Below, in pieces: positions 1-7,954 of a stretch of DNA of 64,000 nucleotides. The notes beneath the pieces were generated by a model. That model searched no databases. It worked only from the letters and a program-made list of their open reading frames with translations, and was not told where the DNA came from. Source of the DNA: Armatimonadetes bacterium DC. Lineage in GTDB: Bacteria > Armatimonadota > Fimbriimonadia > Fimbriimonadales > GBS-DC. The translations under genes were made by a program, and so were the position numbers. The stretch is taken from the NCBI GenBank assembly GCA_001442985.1, contig LDYB01000025.1, positions 62,001 to 126,000 of the forward strand, in the 5' to 3' direction. Position 1 is the stretch's first letter. Each line of letters opens with the position of its first letter.

Positions 1-351
1 AGTAGAGGCGAACAGGAACTTGGCGCCTTTTTCCAGGGCAAGGTTCAGCGCGTTTTCTGTGCCGTAAGCCCCAACGGTGAGAGTCTCGAAAGGGCGCTGG
101 ATAAAGTCCACCGGGCTGGCAGGGGAGGCGAAATGAAAGACATAGTCCACGCGCCCCTCCACCTGCAGGGGAACACGAATATCGTGGTGGATGAATTGCA
201 CAGGATAATCGCGCTCCAGCGCCTCAATATTGCGACGCTGACCCGTAATGAGGTTGTCCACCACGACGACCTCCCATCCTTCGTGAACCAGTCTCTCGGT
301 GAGATGGGAGCCGATAAATCCTGCACCACCTGTAACAACTGCTCTTGGCAT
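1..351 (-). CDS. NAD-dependent epimerase/dehydratase (UDP-glucuronate decarboxylase-like), 3' part missing
   Basis: This is the N-terminal 117 residues of an extended short-chain dehydrogenase; the rest lies beyond the left edge. It begins MPRAVVTGGAGFIGSHLTE, so the GGxGFIG NAD-binding loop is intact. It is followed by VVVVDNL (acidic end of strand 2, NAD ribose binding) and HFASPASPVDF. The last motif is typical of UDP-glucuronate decarboxylase/dTDP-glucose dehydratase relatives (family knowledge). It is last in the minus-strand operon behind the GT2 gene, 13 nt downstream, which fits nucleotide-sugar supply for surface polysaccharide. Exact substrate cannot be decided from the fragment. 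Confidence 0.85.
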   Translation of the reverse strand, partial: MPRAVVTGGAGFIGSHLTERLVHEGWEVVVVDNLITGQRRNIEALERDYPVQFIHHDIRVPLQVEGRVDYVFHFASPASPVDFIQRPFETLTVGAYGTENALNLALEKGAKFLFAST

Positions 352-364
352 AGGCAAGCTCCTG

Positions 365-1324
365 TTACTCTGCAGACTTGTAGTAACATACCAGACGATC
401 TCGCGCGAACCAGCGCCGATAAATGGCTCCGGGAATGCTTTTCAAAAAGTGCCACCACACGCCTGGCGCCTCGCGGCTAACCGCGAACGCCTCGCGCCAC
501 CGACGCGCCTTGAGGTGGTCCGCGAATTCGGGATAAAGGGAGAGCATCACTTTCCTGTGAAATACTGCTTCCAGCAGGCGTAAAATGCGCGGGTCCCGCT
601 GGGCTTCAGGCAGACTTTTAAGATACTCCAGCGACAAGCGGTTTTGCTCAATCGCCTTGCGCCGTGAATAGGTGCTGGTAATGGAGCCAGGGCGCACCCG
701 GTAGTAATACATCGGCTCAGGCAGCACTGCAAAACGCGCTCCCTTAATCAGAATCTCCATGTAAAAGGCGTAGTCCTGCGATTTTCGTATCTGGGGCACG
801 AAACGAATGCCGTGTTGCTGCACGAAAGCATGCCGAATCACCGGTTGCCCACCTGCATGGTAGCGAATTGCTTCATAGAGGGTGTAGTATCGAGGGCGGG
901 AGGGGTTTTTCCCAAAAGTCGACCAGAAGACTTGTAACAACTTTCCGTTTGGGGCAACTTCCTGAAGCAAATCCACCACCATATCGGCGTGGAACTCTTC
1001 TGCGAACTGCACCAATCGTTCCAACCGCTGGGGGGCGATCCAGTCATCGGAGTCGACCATCGCGAGCCACTCGCCTGTGGCGTTTTCCAGCGCCCGGTTG
1101 CGGGTGTAGCCTGCTCCCATGTTTTGTTCGTTGCAGAACAGGCGAATGCGCGGGTCGTCCAGATACCGCTCGATCACGGCGACGGTGCCGTCGGTGGAAG
1201 CGTCGTCGACCAGAATCAGCTCCCAATCCTCAAGAGTCTGCGCCAGCACCGATTCGATGCACTGGGCAATATAAGGCTCCACATTGTAGGTTGGCGTAAT
1301 GATGGAGACCTTAGGCATGCTCAT
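365..1324 (-). CDS. Family 2 glycosyltransferase
   Basis: A 319-aa GT-A type enzyme. The N-terminus KVSIITPTYNVEPYIAQCIE is the classic GT2 opening. VDDAST follows, and the DxD-type metal/nucleotide-sugar motif is VDSDDW near residue 95. No membrane segment is obvious, so it probably acts at the cytoplasmic face on a lipid-linked or nascent glycan. Its start overlaps the end of the carrier-protein gene by 14 nt, indicating translational coupling. Two starts (MSMPK at 1324, MPK at 1318) are possible. The C-terminal third is arginine-rich and not recognisable. Acceptor unknown. Confidence 0.9.
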   Translation of the reverse strand: MSMPKVSIITPTYNVEPYIAQCIESVLAQTLEDWELILVDDASTDGTVAVIERYLDDPRIRLFCNEQNMGAGYTRNRALENATGEWLAMVDSDDWIAPQRLERLVQFAEEFHADMVVDLLQEVAPNGKLLQVFWSTFGKNPSRPRYYTLYEAIRYHAGGQPVIRHAFVQQHGIRFVPQIRKSQDYAFYMEILIKGARFAVLPEPMYYYRVRPGSITSTYSRRKAIEQNRLSLEYLKSLPEAQRDPRILRLLEAVFHRKVMLSLYPEFADHLKARRWREAFAVSREAPGVWWHFLKSIPGAIYRRWFARDRLVCYYKSAE

Positions 1325-1829
1325 GACCCTCCTCGTGGGGGTGGGGCACGACTTCCACCAGAATTGTACCTTCCTGAACGATTTCTCCTTCGCGGGCGTT
1401 GAGTTGTTGCACCACGCCGTCGAAGGGGGCGCGGAGCGCCTGCTCGGTCTTCATCGCTTCCAGAATCAGCAGGCGGTCGCCTGCCCGAACAGTCTGCCCA
1501 ACCTGCACAAAAACGCGCGTAATCAGCCCTGGCATTGGCGCGGTGAGGGAGCCTTCCGCCGCTGTGTGAGCGGGCACAGACGCCGCGCGGGGGCGGGGAA
1601 AGCGGTACAGGCTTCCACGCCACATCAACTGAACCTCGTCCGCCGTAATCCAGCAAGGGATTCGCCACACCGTGCTGGAAGGGCGCAGAATCAGTATGGA
1701 GCCTTCGGCGCGTGCCTCTTCAACCTCCAGGATGGAACCCTCAGGCAGGGTCAGTTTCCAGCCCTTGCCGAGCGGCTGGAGTGTGAACTCCAGCGGCTGC
1801 CCACGCCATTCATAGTGCCGCTTATGCAT
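1311..1829 (-). CDS. Biotin/lipoyl-attachment carrier protein (BCCP-like)
   Basis: A 172-aa protein whose last ~75 residues form a biotinyl domain. APMPGLITRVFVQVGQTVRAG is followed by the biotinylation site EAMKTEQALRAPFDG (AMK lysine) and VVQQLNAREGEIV. The N-terminal ~90 residues (MHKRHYEWRGQPLEFTLQPL...) look like the beta-rich leader of acyl-CoA carboxylase carrier subunits. The start at 1829 overlaps the galU stop by 8 nt; an upstream extension in this frame would run deep into galU. No carboxylase or transcarboxylase gene is nearby, so its partner must be encoded elsewhere. Placement inside a sugar operon is unexplained. Confidence 0.85.
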   Translation of the reverse strand: MHKRHYEWRGQPLEFTLQPLGKGWKLTLPEGSILEVEEARAEGSILILRPSSTVWRIPCWITADEVQLMWRGSLYRFPRPRAASVPAHTAAEGSLTAPMPGLITRVFVQVGQTVRAGDRLLILEAMKTEQALRAPFDGVVQQLNAREGEIVQEGTILVEVVPHPHEEGHEHA

Positions 1830-2721
1830 GCCGCTTGCCTCCTCGCTCTGCCAGCACACAAAAGGCGTGGCGGTACTCTTCGGGCGTGCCGAAATCGAGG
1901 CACTCGCCTTCCACATGAAGCAGGTAGGCGGGCATCTGTGTCGTCAACCGCTGCTGGGCATCCACGAGGTACCATTCGCGTCCCCACTGGCGGTACTCTT
2001 CCGCGAGCTGTGCTTGAACTTCCCAGAACAGACTCGGAAACGCATAGAGACCATAGTGGGCAAAAAACTGGTCAGCAGGCAGACCGGGCGTGTGAAGCGA
2101 CTGCTGAGCGACTTCCGGAGAGGGCTTTTCCACTACGGTTTCCAGCTCGTACAGGCGTGGGTGTTCCGTGGGGCGTCCCTTGAGAATGCCGTACAGGGAA
2201 ACCTTGGGCAGGGGAACGGTATGGACAGCGTAGAGAGGGCACTGCAGCTGGGTATACGCTTCTATGAGCTGTGCCGCAGGCAACGCTTCGCCGTTCTGGA
2301 GTGGGATATGGTCGCCCAGCGCCACCAGCACAGGCTCACCCCCTGCAAACTCGCGGGCGCACCAGATGGCGTGCCCTAATCCGTGCAGCTCCGCCTGCGG
2401 GATCAGGGTGATACGCTCTGCAACGCGCCGAACCGCCTCAAACGCTTGCTGCATAGCGGGGCGTCGTTCGCGTGCGGCTGCGTATAAAGCGCCCCCACCC
2501 TCTAAAAACTGTTCATAGAGCGGATGCGTTTCGGGCGAGACCACCACCCCGATTTGCTCGATGCCTGCGCTGAGCAACGACTCGGCAATCAGTTGAAGCC
2601 CCGTGACGAGCCTGCCGTCCGCCAGCACGAACGGCATCAACCCCTTTGGCAACACCACACTCACAGGGTACAGGCGCGTGCCTAACCCCGCCATCGGCAC
2701 GATGGCTTTCGTCAGAGCCAT
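1822..2721 (-). CDS. galU: UTP-glucose-1-phosphate uridylyltransferase-like nucleotidyltransferase
   Basis: A 299-aa sugar-nucleotide pyrophosphorylase. The N-terminus ALTKAIVPMAGLGTRLYPVS carries the nucleotide-binding GxGTR loop, followed by LPKGLMPF with the conserved lysine (K-x-M) of GalU enzymes. EKPSPE about two-thirds along matches the VEKP motif. It should make UDP-glucose (or a related NDP-sugar) in the cytoplasm and feed the glycosyltransferase and epimerase downstream. Length fits GalU (about 290-300 aa). No clear ribosome site precedes ATG 2721; it may be read from the promoter of the small gene 46 nt upstream. The symbol rests on family resemblance. Confidence 0.8.
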   Translation of the reverse strand: MALTKAIVPMAGLGTRLYPVSVVLPKGLMPFVLADGRLVTGLQLIAESLLSAGIEQIGVVVSPETHPLYEQFLEGGGALYAAARERRPAMQQAFEAVRRVAERITLIPQAELHGLGHAIWCAREFAGGEPVLVALGDHIPLQNGEALPAAQLIEAYTQLQCPLYAVHTVPLPKVSLYGILKGRPTEHPRLYELETVVEKPSPEVAQQSLHTPGLPADQFFAHYGLYAFPSLFWEVQAQLAEEYRQWGREWYLVDAQQRLTTQMPAYLLHVEGECLDFGTPEEYRHAFCVLAERGGKRHA

Positions 2722-2767
2722 ATTTCAAGCAAGCAAGGGGGTAAGCGCCGCTCACCCCCCAGCGACC

Positions 2768-2911
2768 TCAGTGCCCGTCGCAGCACGATTTGCCAGAACT
2801 TTTGACTACCGCCGCAGAAGCGCTGGAAGAAGAGCTCGCGCCCACCAAAATTGCGGCGGCGCCCGCGCCAATCAGTGCTGCCAGAGCCAGAATCAACCCA
2901 ATCTTGCTCAT
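2768..2911 (-). CDS. Small membrane-anchored peptide with C-terminal CCDGH
   Basis: A 47-aa reading frame with all signals of a real gene. A TATAAT box on the minus strand lies at 2930-2935, a GGAGGT ribosome site at 2917-2922 is 5 nt from ATG 2911, and the frame ends at TGA 2768. The protein is MSKIGLILALAALIGAGAAA..., one hydrophobic glycine/alanine-rich segment (residues 4-24), a poly-serine linker, and the tail KSSGKSCCDGH. The vicinal cysteines plus terminal His suggest metal or thiol chemistry on the outer face of the membrane (inference). No family recognised. It lies directly upstream of galU on the same strand. Confidence 0.7.
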   Translation of the reverse strand: MSKIGLILALAALIGAGAAAILVGASSSSSASAAVVKSSGKSCCDGH

Positions 2912-2929
2912 TGTTGACCTCCAATAAGG

Positions 2930-2935
2930 ATTATA
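2930..2935 (-). promoter_or_regulatory. -10 box TATAAT for small peptide/galU operon
   Basis: On the minus strand the sequence reads GGGGTATAATCC, 18 nt before ATG 2911. It overlaps the stop codon (2931-2933) of the upstream gene on the same strand. It belongs to the GGTAYAMT family seen throughout the window. Confidence 0.6.
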
Positions 2936-3851
2936 CCCCAAAGCCCGGTTGATTCAGCGCTTCAATTACTGCCTCTACAAAGGGCGCAATTGCGTTCGCC
3001 CAGTCGGCAGGGGCGCGCCCGATCACGGTGATAGGTTTGATATCCAGCGCCGTCGCGGTGAAGATGTAGGCATCGGGCTGTTCGGCGGCGCGGATGGTCA
3101 ACAGTGGCATGCCAATCTCCTGAGCGAACTGGGTAATCAGCCGATCTTTCTCGGCGGTCTGCTCGTTGGCGACATGGGCATTATGCAGGTTCAGGTTAAT
3201 CGGCAGCAGCACCACGCCGTCGCTGTTAAAATCGTACCGGAAGAGCAGCACCGCATCCACGGCGGAACGGGCAATCTGGGGTAGCATGTTGGCGCGGTAG
3301 CCCGTAACAAAGCCGAACGGAACCTGATGGTGGCACTCGATGGGGTAGCGCTCGGCGAGCAGGTCCAGCGCTTCGCGGAGTAAGCGCTCATGAAAGCTCT
3401 GGATCAGGCGCCCCTGCGCGATATAGTTGCGCTGGCGTCGCTCGGCAACCCATGCCAGGGGTGCCCGGATGGCAACATTCAGATAAGCAATCGGCGTGCT
3501 GAGCTCCAGCCGAATGCCCATGTTTTCACCCTGCATGTGGATGCCAGCGGGTCCTTCAAACACCTCCAGCCAGAGGATTTCGCACTCGCGATAGCACTGG
3601 CGCAGGGCTTCACTGAGCTGCGGCTCGGTTTCAATCACCATCAGCGGGCGCTTCTCCATGTCGCTTCGCAGGCTCAGCACCCCGAAACACGGCTTGTTAA
3701 ACTCTGGCACGAACATACTCGGACGATACAGGTTGTGAAACAGAAAGCGACGCGCTGGGCGTAAGAGCAACTCCATATCTTCTTCCACTTTTAACACTTC
3801 TACAAGACACTTATGAATCGGCGCAGTCAATAATCGGTTCGGCTGATACAT
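2931..3851 (-). CDS. DUF2726-like protein with eroded nuclease motif
   Basis: A 306-aa cytoplasmic protein. The first ~170 residues are not recognised. From about residue 175 it resembles DUF2726, a PD-(D/E)xK nuclease-like fold. It shows HHQVPFGFV, then SAVDAVLLFRYDF, then LLPINLNLHNAH, then EKDRLITQFAQEIGMPLLTI. In active members the middle motif usually reads IELDxxxH; here it is INLNLHNAH, so acidic residues are replaced by asparagine while the histidine and the Kd..a..GiPll segment remain. It may therefore be a non-catalytic nucleic-acid binder. Start 3851 has GAGGAGGT five nt upstream. It is divergent from pilB. Family assignment is by eye. Confidence 0.45.
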   Translation of the reverse strand: MYQPNRLLTAPIHKCLVEVLKVEEDMELLLRPARRFLFHNLYRPSMFVPEFNKPCFGVLSLRSDMEKRPLMVIETEPQLSEALRQCYRECEILWLEVFEGPAGIHMQGENMGIRLELSTPIAYLNVAIRAPLAWVAERRQRNYIAQGRLIQSFHERLLREALDLLAERYPIECHHQVPFGFVTGYRANMLPQIARSAVDAVLLFRYDFNSDGVVLLPINLNLHNAHVANEQTAEKDRLITQFAQEIGMPLLTIRAAEQPDAYIFTATALDIKPITVIGRAPADWANAIAPFVEAVIEALNQPGFGV

Positions 3852-3947
3852 TCATGACCTCCTCTATAGCGAATTGTGTTTTCAAGCGCATCCCAAGCCA
3901 CTGATTAGATTCGCCATCCATGCCGATAATTCCTGCCAGGAGGCACT

Positions 3948-5645
3948 ATGTACGGCACGAAGCGATTGGGCGAATGGTTGGTACAGATGGGGTTGATTAC
4001 CCCCCAGCAGCTGCAGGAAGCGCTGGAGATTCAGCGCACCACAGGCAAGCGACTGGGCGAGACACTGATCGAGCTGGGCTACCTGACCCGCGAGGATTAT
4101 TATAAAGCGCAGGCGGCGCAGTATGATGCGCCCTATGAGCCGCTGGACGACGCAACAATAGAGCAGGCGCGCGCGCTCCGCCACCTGATTGGCGTGGAGC
4201 TCGCCTCGCGCCACTTCGTGATCCCCCTGCGCAAACAGGGCAACACGCTGGTCGTCGCGATGGCGGACCCTAACAACATTGAGGCGATAGACCTGCTGCG
4301 CCAGACCACAGGCATGAATCTGGAGATTCACTATGCCCCTCCAGAGCGCATTTTGCACGCAATCGCCCAGATTTACGGCGTTCAGGAAGAAATTTTCCAT
4401 ACCGAGACCGCAACGGAGGAACTCTGGGAGGCGGACATAGGGGACCTCTCCCAGATTCAGGAGACGATTCACCAGCCGCCCATTATTCGTCTGGTGAACA
4501 CGATTCTGTTTGAGGCGGTGGAGAAGGGCGCCAGCGATGTCCATTTTGAGCCGATGGAGAACCGCCTGCAGGTGCGGTATCGGATTGATGGCGTGCTGTA
4601 TCCTGTGCGCACGATTCCGCGCAGTTTACAGGCGTCGGTGCTGGCGCGTGTGAAGCTGATGGGCGAGATGGATATTGCTGACCGTCGACGCCCGCAGGAT
4701 GGACGCTTCACCGTGCGCTTTGGCGAGAGCAAAATTGATGCGCGCGTTTCCTCACTTCCCACCGTGTTTGGCGAGCGGATTGTGGTGCGCCTGCTGGATC
4801 GCTCCAAATCGTTGATGACGCTGGAGCAGCTCGGCATGCCCACTGAAGTGCAACAGAACCTGACAGCGCTCGCCGCGCGCCCGTGGGGGATGATTTTAGT
4901 AACGGGTCCCACAGGCGCAGGCAAAAGCACGACACTCTATGCGCTGTTGCAACACCTGCGTTCCGATAGGCGAAACATCTTGACCTGCGAAGACCCTGTG
5001 GAATACACGCTGGAAGGCATCGGGCAGTCGCAGGTCAACGAGCGAGCGGGGCTGACCTTTGCGAATCAGCTGCGGGCGATTCTGCGTCAGGACCCCGATG
5101 TGGTGCTGGTGGGCGAGATTCGCGACACGGAAACCGCCGAGATTGCCTGCCGCGCGGCGATGACGGGGCATCTGGTGCTGGCAACCCTGCACACCAACGA
5201 CGCCACCAGCGCACCCGCCCGCCTGATGGATATGGGCATCCCACCATTTCTGATTAACTCCGCGCTGACAGGCGTGCTGGCACAACGACTGGTGCGCCGA
5301 CTTTGCCCCCACTGCAAGCAGAGCATGACGGTGGAAACAGGCGCTTTCTGCTCGCGCTGGGGCCATCAGCGGCTTCAGGTGTGGGAACCCAGAGGGTGCC
5401 CGGAGTGCAATCAGATTGGCTATCGGGGGCGTGTGGGGCTTTATGAACTCTTCGTGGTGAACGATGAGGCTCGCCGATTAATCGCCCAGCACGCGGATAG
5501 CGAGCGGCTTCGCGCTGCCTGTGCCGAGACCCTCTTCCCGATGGAAGAAGACGCCCGTCAGAAAGTGCTGGCAGGGATTACCAGCCTCGAAGAGGTGCTG
5601 GCGCAGCTGCCTCATCCCCCTGGAATCCAGCAGCCTGCGGCGTAA
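3948..5645 (+). CDS. pilB: Type IV pilus assembly / type II secretion ATPase PilB/GspE
   Basis: A 565-aa hexameric extension ATPase. Residues 1-140 form the GspE/MshE N-domain (RLGEWLVQMGLITPQQLQEAL), a fold that can bind c-di-GMP in some homologues (family knowledge). Walker A is GPTGAGKST (residues 320-328), the Asp box LTCEDPVEYTLEG, Walker B DPDVVLVGEIRD, and the His box follows. Near residue 450-495 are CPHC and CPEC pairs, the zinc-binding C-module of PilB/GspE. AGGAGG lies 5 nt before ATG 3948. PilC and other pilus genes are not adjacent; pilT is at 12835 and a pseudopilin at 16207. Confidence 0.93.
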   Translation: MYGTKRLGEWLVQMGLITPQQLQEALEIQRTTGKRLGETLIELGYLTREDYYKAQAAQYDAPYEPLDDATIEQARALRHLIGVELASRHFVIPLRKQGNTLVVAMADPNNIEAIDLLRQTTGMNLEIHYAPPERILHAIAQIYGVQEEIFHTETATEELWEADIGDLSQIQETIHQPPIIRLVNTILFEAVEKGASDVHFEPMENRLQVRYRIDGVLYPVRTIPRSLQASVLARVKLMGEMDIADRRRPQDGRFTVRFGESKIDARVSSLPTVFGERIVVRLLDRSKSLMTLEQLGMPTEVQQNLTALAARPWGMILVTGPTGAGKSTTLYALLQHLRSDRRNILTCEDPVEYTLEGIGQSQVNERAGLTFANQLRAILRQDPDVVLVGEIRDTETAEIACRAAMTGHLVLATLHTNDATSAPARLMDMGIPPFLINSALTGVLAQRLVRRLCPHCKQSMTVETGAFCSRWGHQRLQVWEPRGCPECNQIGYRGRVGLYELFVVNDEARRLIAQHADSERLRAACAETLFPMEEDARQKVLAGITSLEEVLAQLPHPPGIQQPAA

Positions 5646-5654
5646 ACCACGAAA

Positions 5655-5684
5655 CGGGGACAGCGCGATCATGCCCTGTCCCCG
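5655..5684 (+). terminator. Hairpin after pilB
   Basis: A perfect 9-bp stem, CGGGGACAG (5655-5663) with CTGTCCCCG (5676-5684), starts 10 nt after the pilB stop. No strong T-run follows, so termination efficiency is uncertain. Confidence 0.5.
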
Positions 5685-5967
5685 CCGACTCCCTTTCCCA
5701 TAAAGGCAGTTTTCTCTAACTCCTTTCCGTTTGCAACCGTTCCGCTCCGCTCTATTCTAAGGCTGAAAAGGCTCTCCCTTCATGTCATCACTGCCACATG
5801 GGAACTACAGCAACTTTTGTGCCAAACGGGTGAGGAGCAGCGAGGAACTGGGATGTTCGTGGGCTTCTGACTCGGGGACTTCTGAAACGCGAATATCCCC
5901 AAATCCCTTGTCTCCTGGGATGAAAAAGTAGCTCTTCTATTGGGCAGCTTGCCAGAGCGGTCCGTTT

Positions 5968-6100
5968 ATAGGGGCTCTTCAGGAAAACGAGCGGGCAAGT
6001 TGCACTAATGCTTACGCCAGATGACTGAAGCCGTTCCTGTAAAACAAAGCCGGCTCGCCTCGGCTACAACTCGCGCGCTCCAGCGGACCTTTTGTACCTG
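5968..6100 (+). repeat. Dispersed nested-palindrome repeat, degenerate copy A
   Basis: Related to the copies at 48842 and 55555. The leader with AGGAAAACGAGCGGGCAAG is recognisable, followed by CTGAAGCCGTTCCTGTAAAA and the inner hairpin AGCCGGCTCGCCTCGGCT (about 6048-6065). The right half is decayed; a remnant like CCAGCGGACCTTTTGT is seen near 6085. This looks like an old, partly eroded insertion. Confidence 0.6.
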
Positions 6101-6187
6101 TGCAATTATGCCCTTGCCGCGATGACCGAGAGTCACAACGATGCATATCTGCCCTAAGCGACAGACGCCCCCGATGCGCCGATAGGG

Positions 6188-6193
6188 TATAAT
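6188..6193 (+). promoter_or_regulatory. -10 box TATAAT of ABC transporter operon
   Basis: Reads ATAGGGTATAATCTCC, 43 nt upstream of ATG 6237. GG directly precedes the box as in other promoters here; no good -35 is visible. The 5' leader of about 37 nt carries GAGGAGGT at 6223-6230. Confidence 0.6.
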
Positions 6194-6236
6194 CTCCGCC
6201 GAGCGTTTTTCGCATTCATAACGAGGAGGTCTTTTG

Positions 6237-7166
6237 ATGAGCGAGTACGCGATCAAAATAAACAATCTGACCAAACGGTATTCGGGGCTGTGGAGCCAGC
6301 AGCCTGTGGATGCCGTGAAGAATCTGAACTTAGAGGTCCATCGAGGCGAGATTTTCGGCTTTCTGGGACCGAACGGCGCAGGGAAGACGACCACCATCAA
6401 GGTGCTGCTGGGCATCATCTACCCCACCAGCGGCGAGGCGTATGTGCTGGGACGCCCCGCGGGCGACCCCCAGAACCACTATAAAATCAGCTACCTGCCC
6501 GAAAACCCCTACTTTTATGACTATATGACAGGGCGCGAGATTTTGCACTTCTACGCGCGCCTGTTCGGAATTCCGGAGCCTGAGCGCTCCAGGCGCGTGG
6601 ACGCGCTGCTGGATCGGGTGGGGCTGTCTCGCGCGGCGAACCAGCCGTTGCGCACCTACTCCAAAGGCATGCTCCAGCGAATCGGCTTGGCGCAGTGCTT
6701 AATCAACGACCCCGAACTGCTGATTCTGGACGAGCCAACCGCGGGGCTGGACCCGATTGCGCACATCGATATCCGCGACCTGATTCTGGAGCTGCGCTCG
6801 CAGGGCAAGACGCTGTTTATCAGCTCGCACCAGCTCTCGGATGTAGAGATTGTGTGCGACCGCGTGGCAATTCTCAACAAGGGCGAACTGGTGCGCATGG
6901 GCAAGCTGGAAGACCTGCTGTCGGGCGGGCATGTGGAGATGATTGCCGAGAAGGTTCCCGAAACCGTGCTGGAACCGATTCGCCAGCTGGGCGGGCGCCC
7001 CAGCCTGCATGACGGGCGCCTGATCGTGGAGCAACCCGACGACGGCAGTATTGACCGCGTGATTGACCTCGTGCGGGCGCACGGCGGGCACATTATCAGC
7101 GTGAAGCCGTACCGCCGCACGCTGGAAGACCTCTTCGTAGAGACCATTCAGGGAGGGCGACGATGA
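6237..7166 (+). CDS. ABC transporter ATP-binding protein (ABC-2 type exporter)
   Basis: A 309-aa ABC ATPase with a full motif set. Walker A is GPNGAGKT, the Q-loop region YLPENPYFYDYMTGRE, the signature YSKGMLQRIGLAQ, Walker B LLILDEPTAGLDP and the switch histidine ISSHQ. The C-terminal ~80 residues (VEMIAEKVPETVLEPI...) form the accessory domain common in CcmA/NatA-type exporters. ATG 6237 is preferred because GAGGAGGT sits 6 nt upstream; a TTG three bases earlier is too close. Its stop overlaps the next start (ATGA), so ATPase and permease are coupled. Substrate unknown. Confidence 0.92.
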   Translation: MSEYAIKINNLTKRYSGLWSQQPVDAVKNLNLEVHRGEIFGFLGPNGAGKTTTIKVLLGIIYPTSGEAYVLGRPAGDPQNHYKISYLPENPYFYDYMTGREILHFYARLFGIPEPERSRRVDALLDRVGLSRAANQPLRTYSKGMLQRIGLAQCLINDPELLILDEPTAGLDPIAHIDIRDLILELRSQGKTLFISSHQLSDVEIVCDRVAILNKGELVRMGKLEDLLSGGHVEMIAEKVPETVLEPIRQLGGRPSLHDGRLIVEQPDDGSIDRVIDLVRAHGGHIISVKPYRRTLEDLFVETIQGGRR

Positions 7167-7942
7167 ACGCAACGCTGGCAATCGCAGGCGCGACTTTTGG
7201 GGAAGCCATCCGCAAACGAATTTTGATGGTGATTCTGCTGGCGGCGCTGGTGATTATTCTCATCAGCCCCGCCTTTGAGCCGTTCGCAGGGCGCGGACAG
7301 CGCACGCTGATTCTGAGCTTCGGCTTCGGGATTATCCAGCTCGCAGGCACTTTTATTGCGATTATTATGTGTACCGGGCTGATTCCCACCGAGATTGAGC
7401 GGCGTACCATCTACACGATACTCTCCAAACCCGTTCAGCGCTGGAATTTCGTGGTGGGCAAGTATCTGGGCGCGGTGAGCACGCTCGCCTTCGTCTATGT
7501 GATGATGGGCATGGTGTTCATGATTGTGTCCCGCATCTCGCTCGGCGAGTTTGACCCCAAAATCGCGCAAGGGCTGATTATGTTCTTCTTCCAGAGCTCT
7601 CTGCTGGCGGCGGTAACGCTCTTCTTCTCCACCTTCGTCTCGCCGCTGGTGAACTACTTCCTATCGGGCGGCGTGTTTCTGATGGGCAACCTGATGAGCT
7701 CGTTTCTGGAGACCATCCAGCGCAACCCCGAAGTAACGCCCCTGACCCGAATCCCCATCCAGATTCTCACGGTCATCCTGCCTAACTTCGCGAACTTCAA
7801 CATTCAGAACCCCATTATCAATCCCGAACAGGTGCTGACCGATGAGTTTGCTTATCTGGTTCAAACGGTGCTGTATGCGATTGTGTATATCGTGCTGCTG
7901 CTGGTCGCCAGCGTACTGGTTTTCAATCAGCGCGAGATGTAG
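7163..7942 (+). CDS. ABC-2 type transporter permease
   Basis: A 259-aa integral membrane protein with about six hydrophobic segments (for example residues 15-35, 50-75, 100-125, 135-160, 165-185 and the end). It starts at ATGA overlapping the ATPase stop. The cytoplasmic N-terminus ATFGEAIRKRILMVILLAALV and the segment FLSGGVFLMGNLMSSFLE match the NatB/ABC2_membrane style. Together with the ATPase it should form a homodimeric or heteromeric exporter. The cargo cannot be read from sequence. Confidence 0.85.
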   Translation: MNATLAIAGATFGEAIRKRILMVILLAALVIILISPAFEPFAGRGQRTLILSFGFGIIQLAGTFIAIIMCTGLIPTEIERRTIYTILSKPVQRWNFVVGKYLGAVSTLAFVYVMMGMVFMIVSRISLGEFDPKIAQGLIMFFFQSSLLAAVTLFFSTFVSPLVNYFLSGGVFLMGNLMSSFLETIQRNPEVTPLTRIPIQILTVILPNFANFNIQNPIINPEQVLTDEFAYLVQTVLYAIVYIVLLLVASVLVFNQREM

Positions 7943-7954
7943 GAGGCAAGCCCT

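Larger units (their letters stand above)
5646..6236. other. 590-bp intergenic region between pilB and ABC transporter operon
   Basis: Holds the pilB hairpin (5655-5684), a degenerate copy of the dispersed palindromic repeat (about 5968-6100) and the ABC-operon promoter. The part from 5690 to 5965 has no convincing reading frame, RNA or repeat that I can see. Confidence 0.6.
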
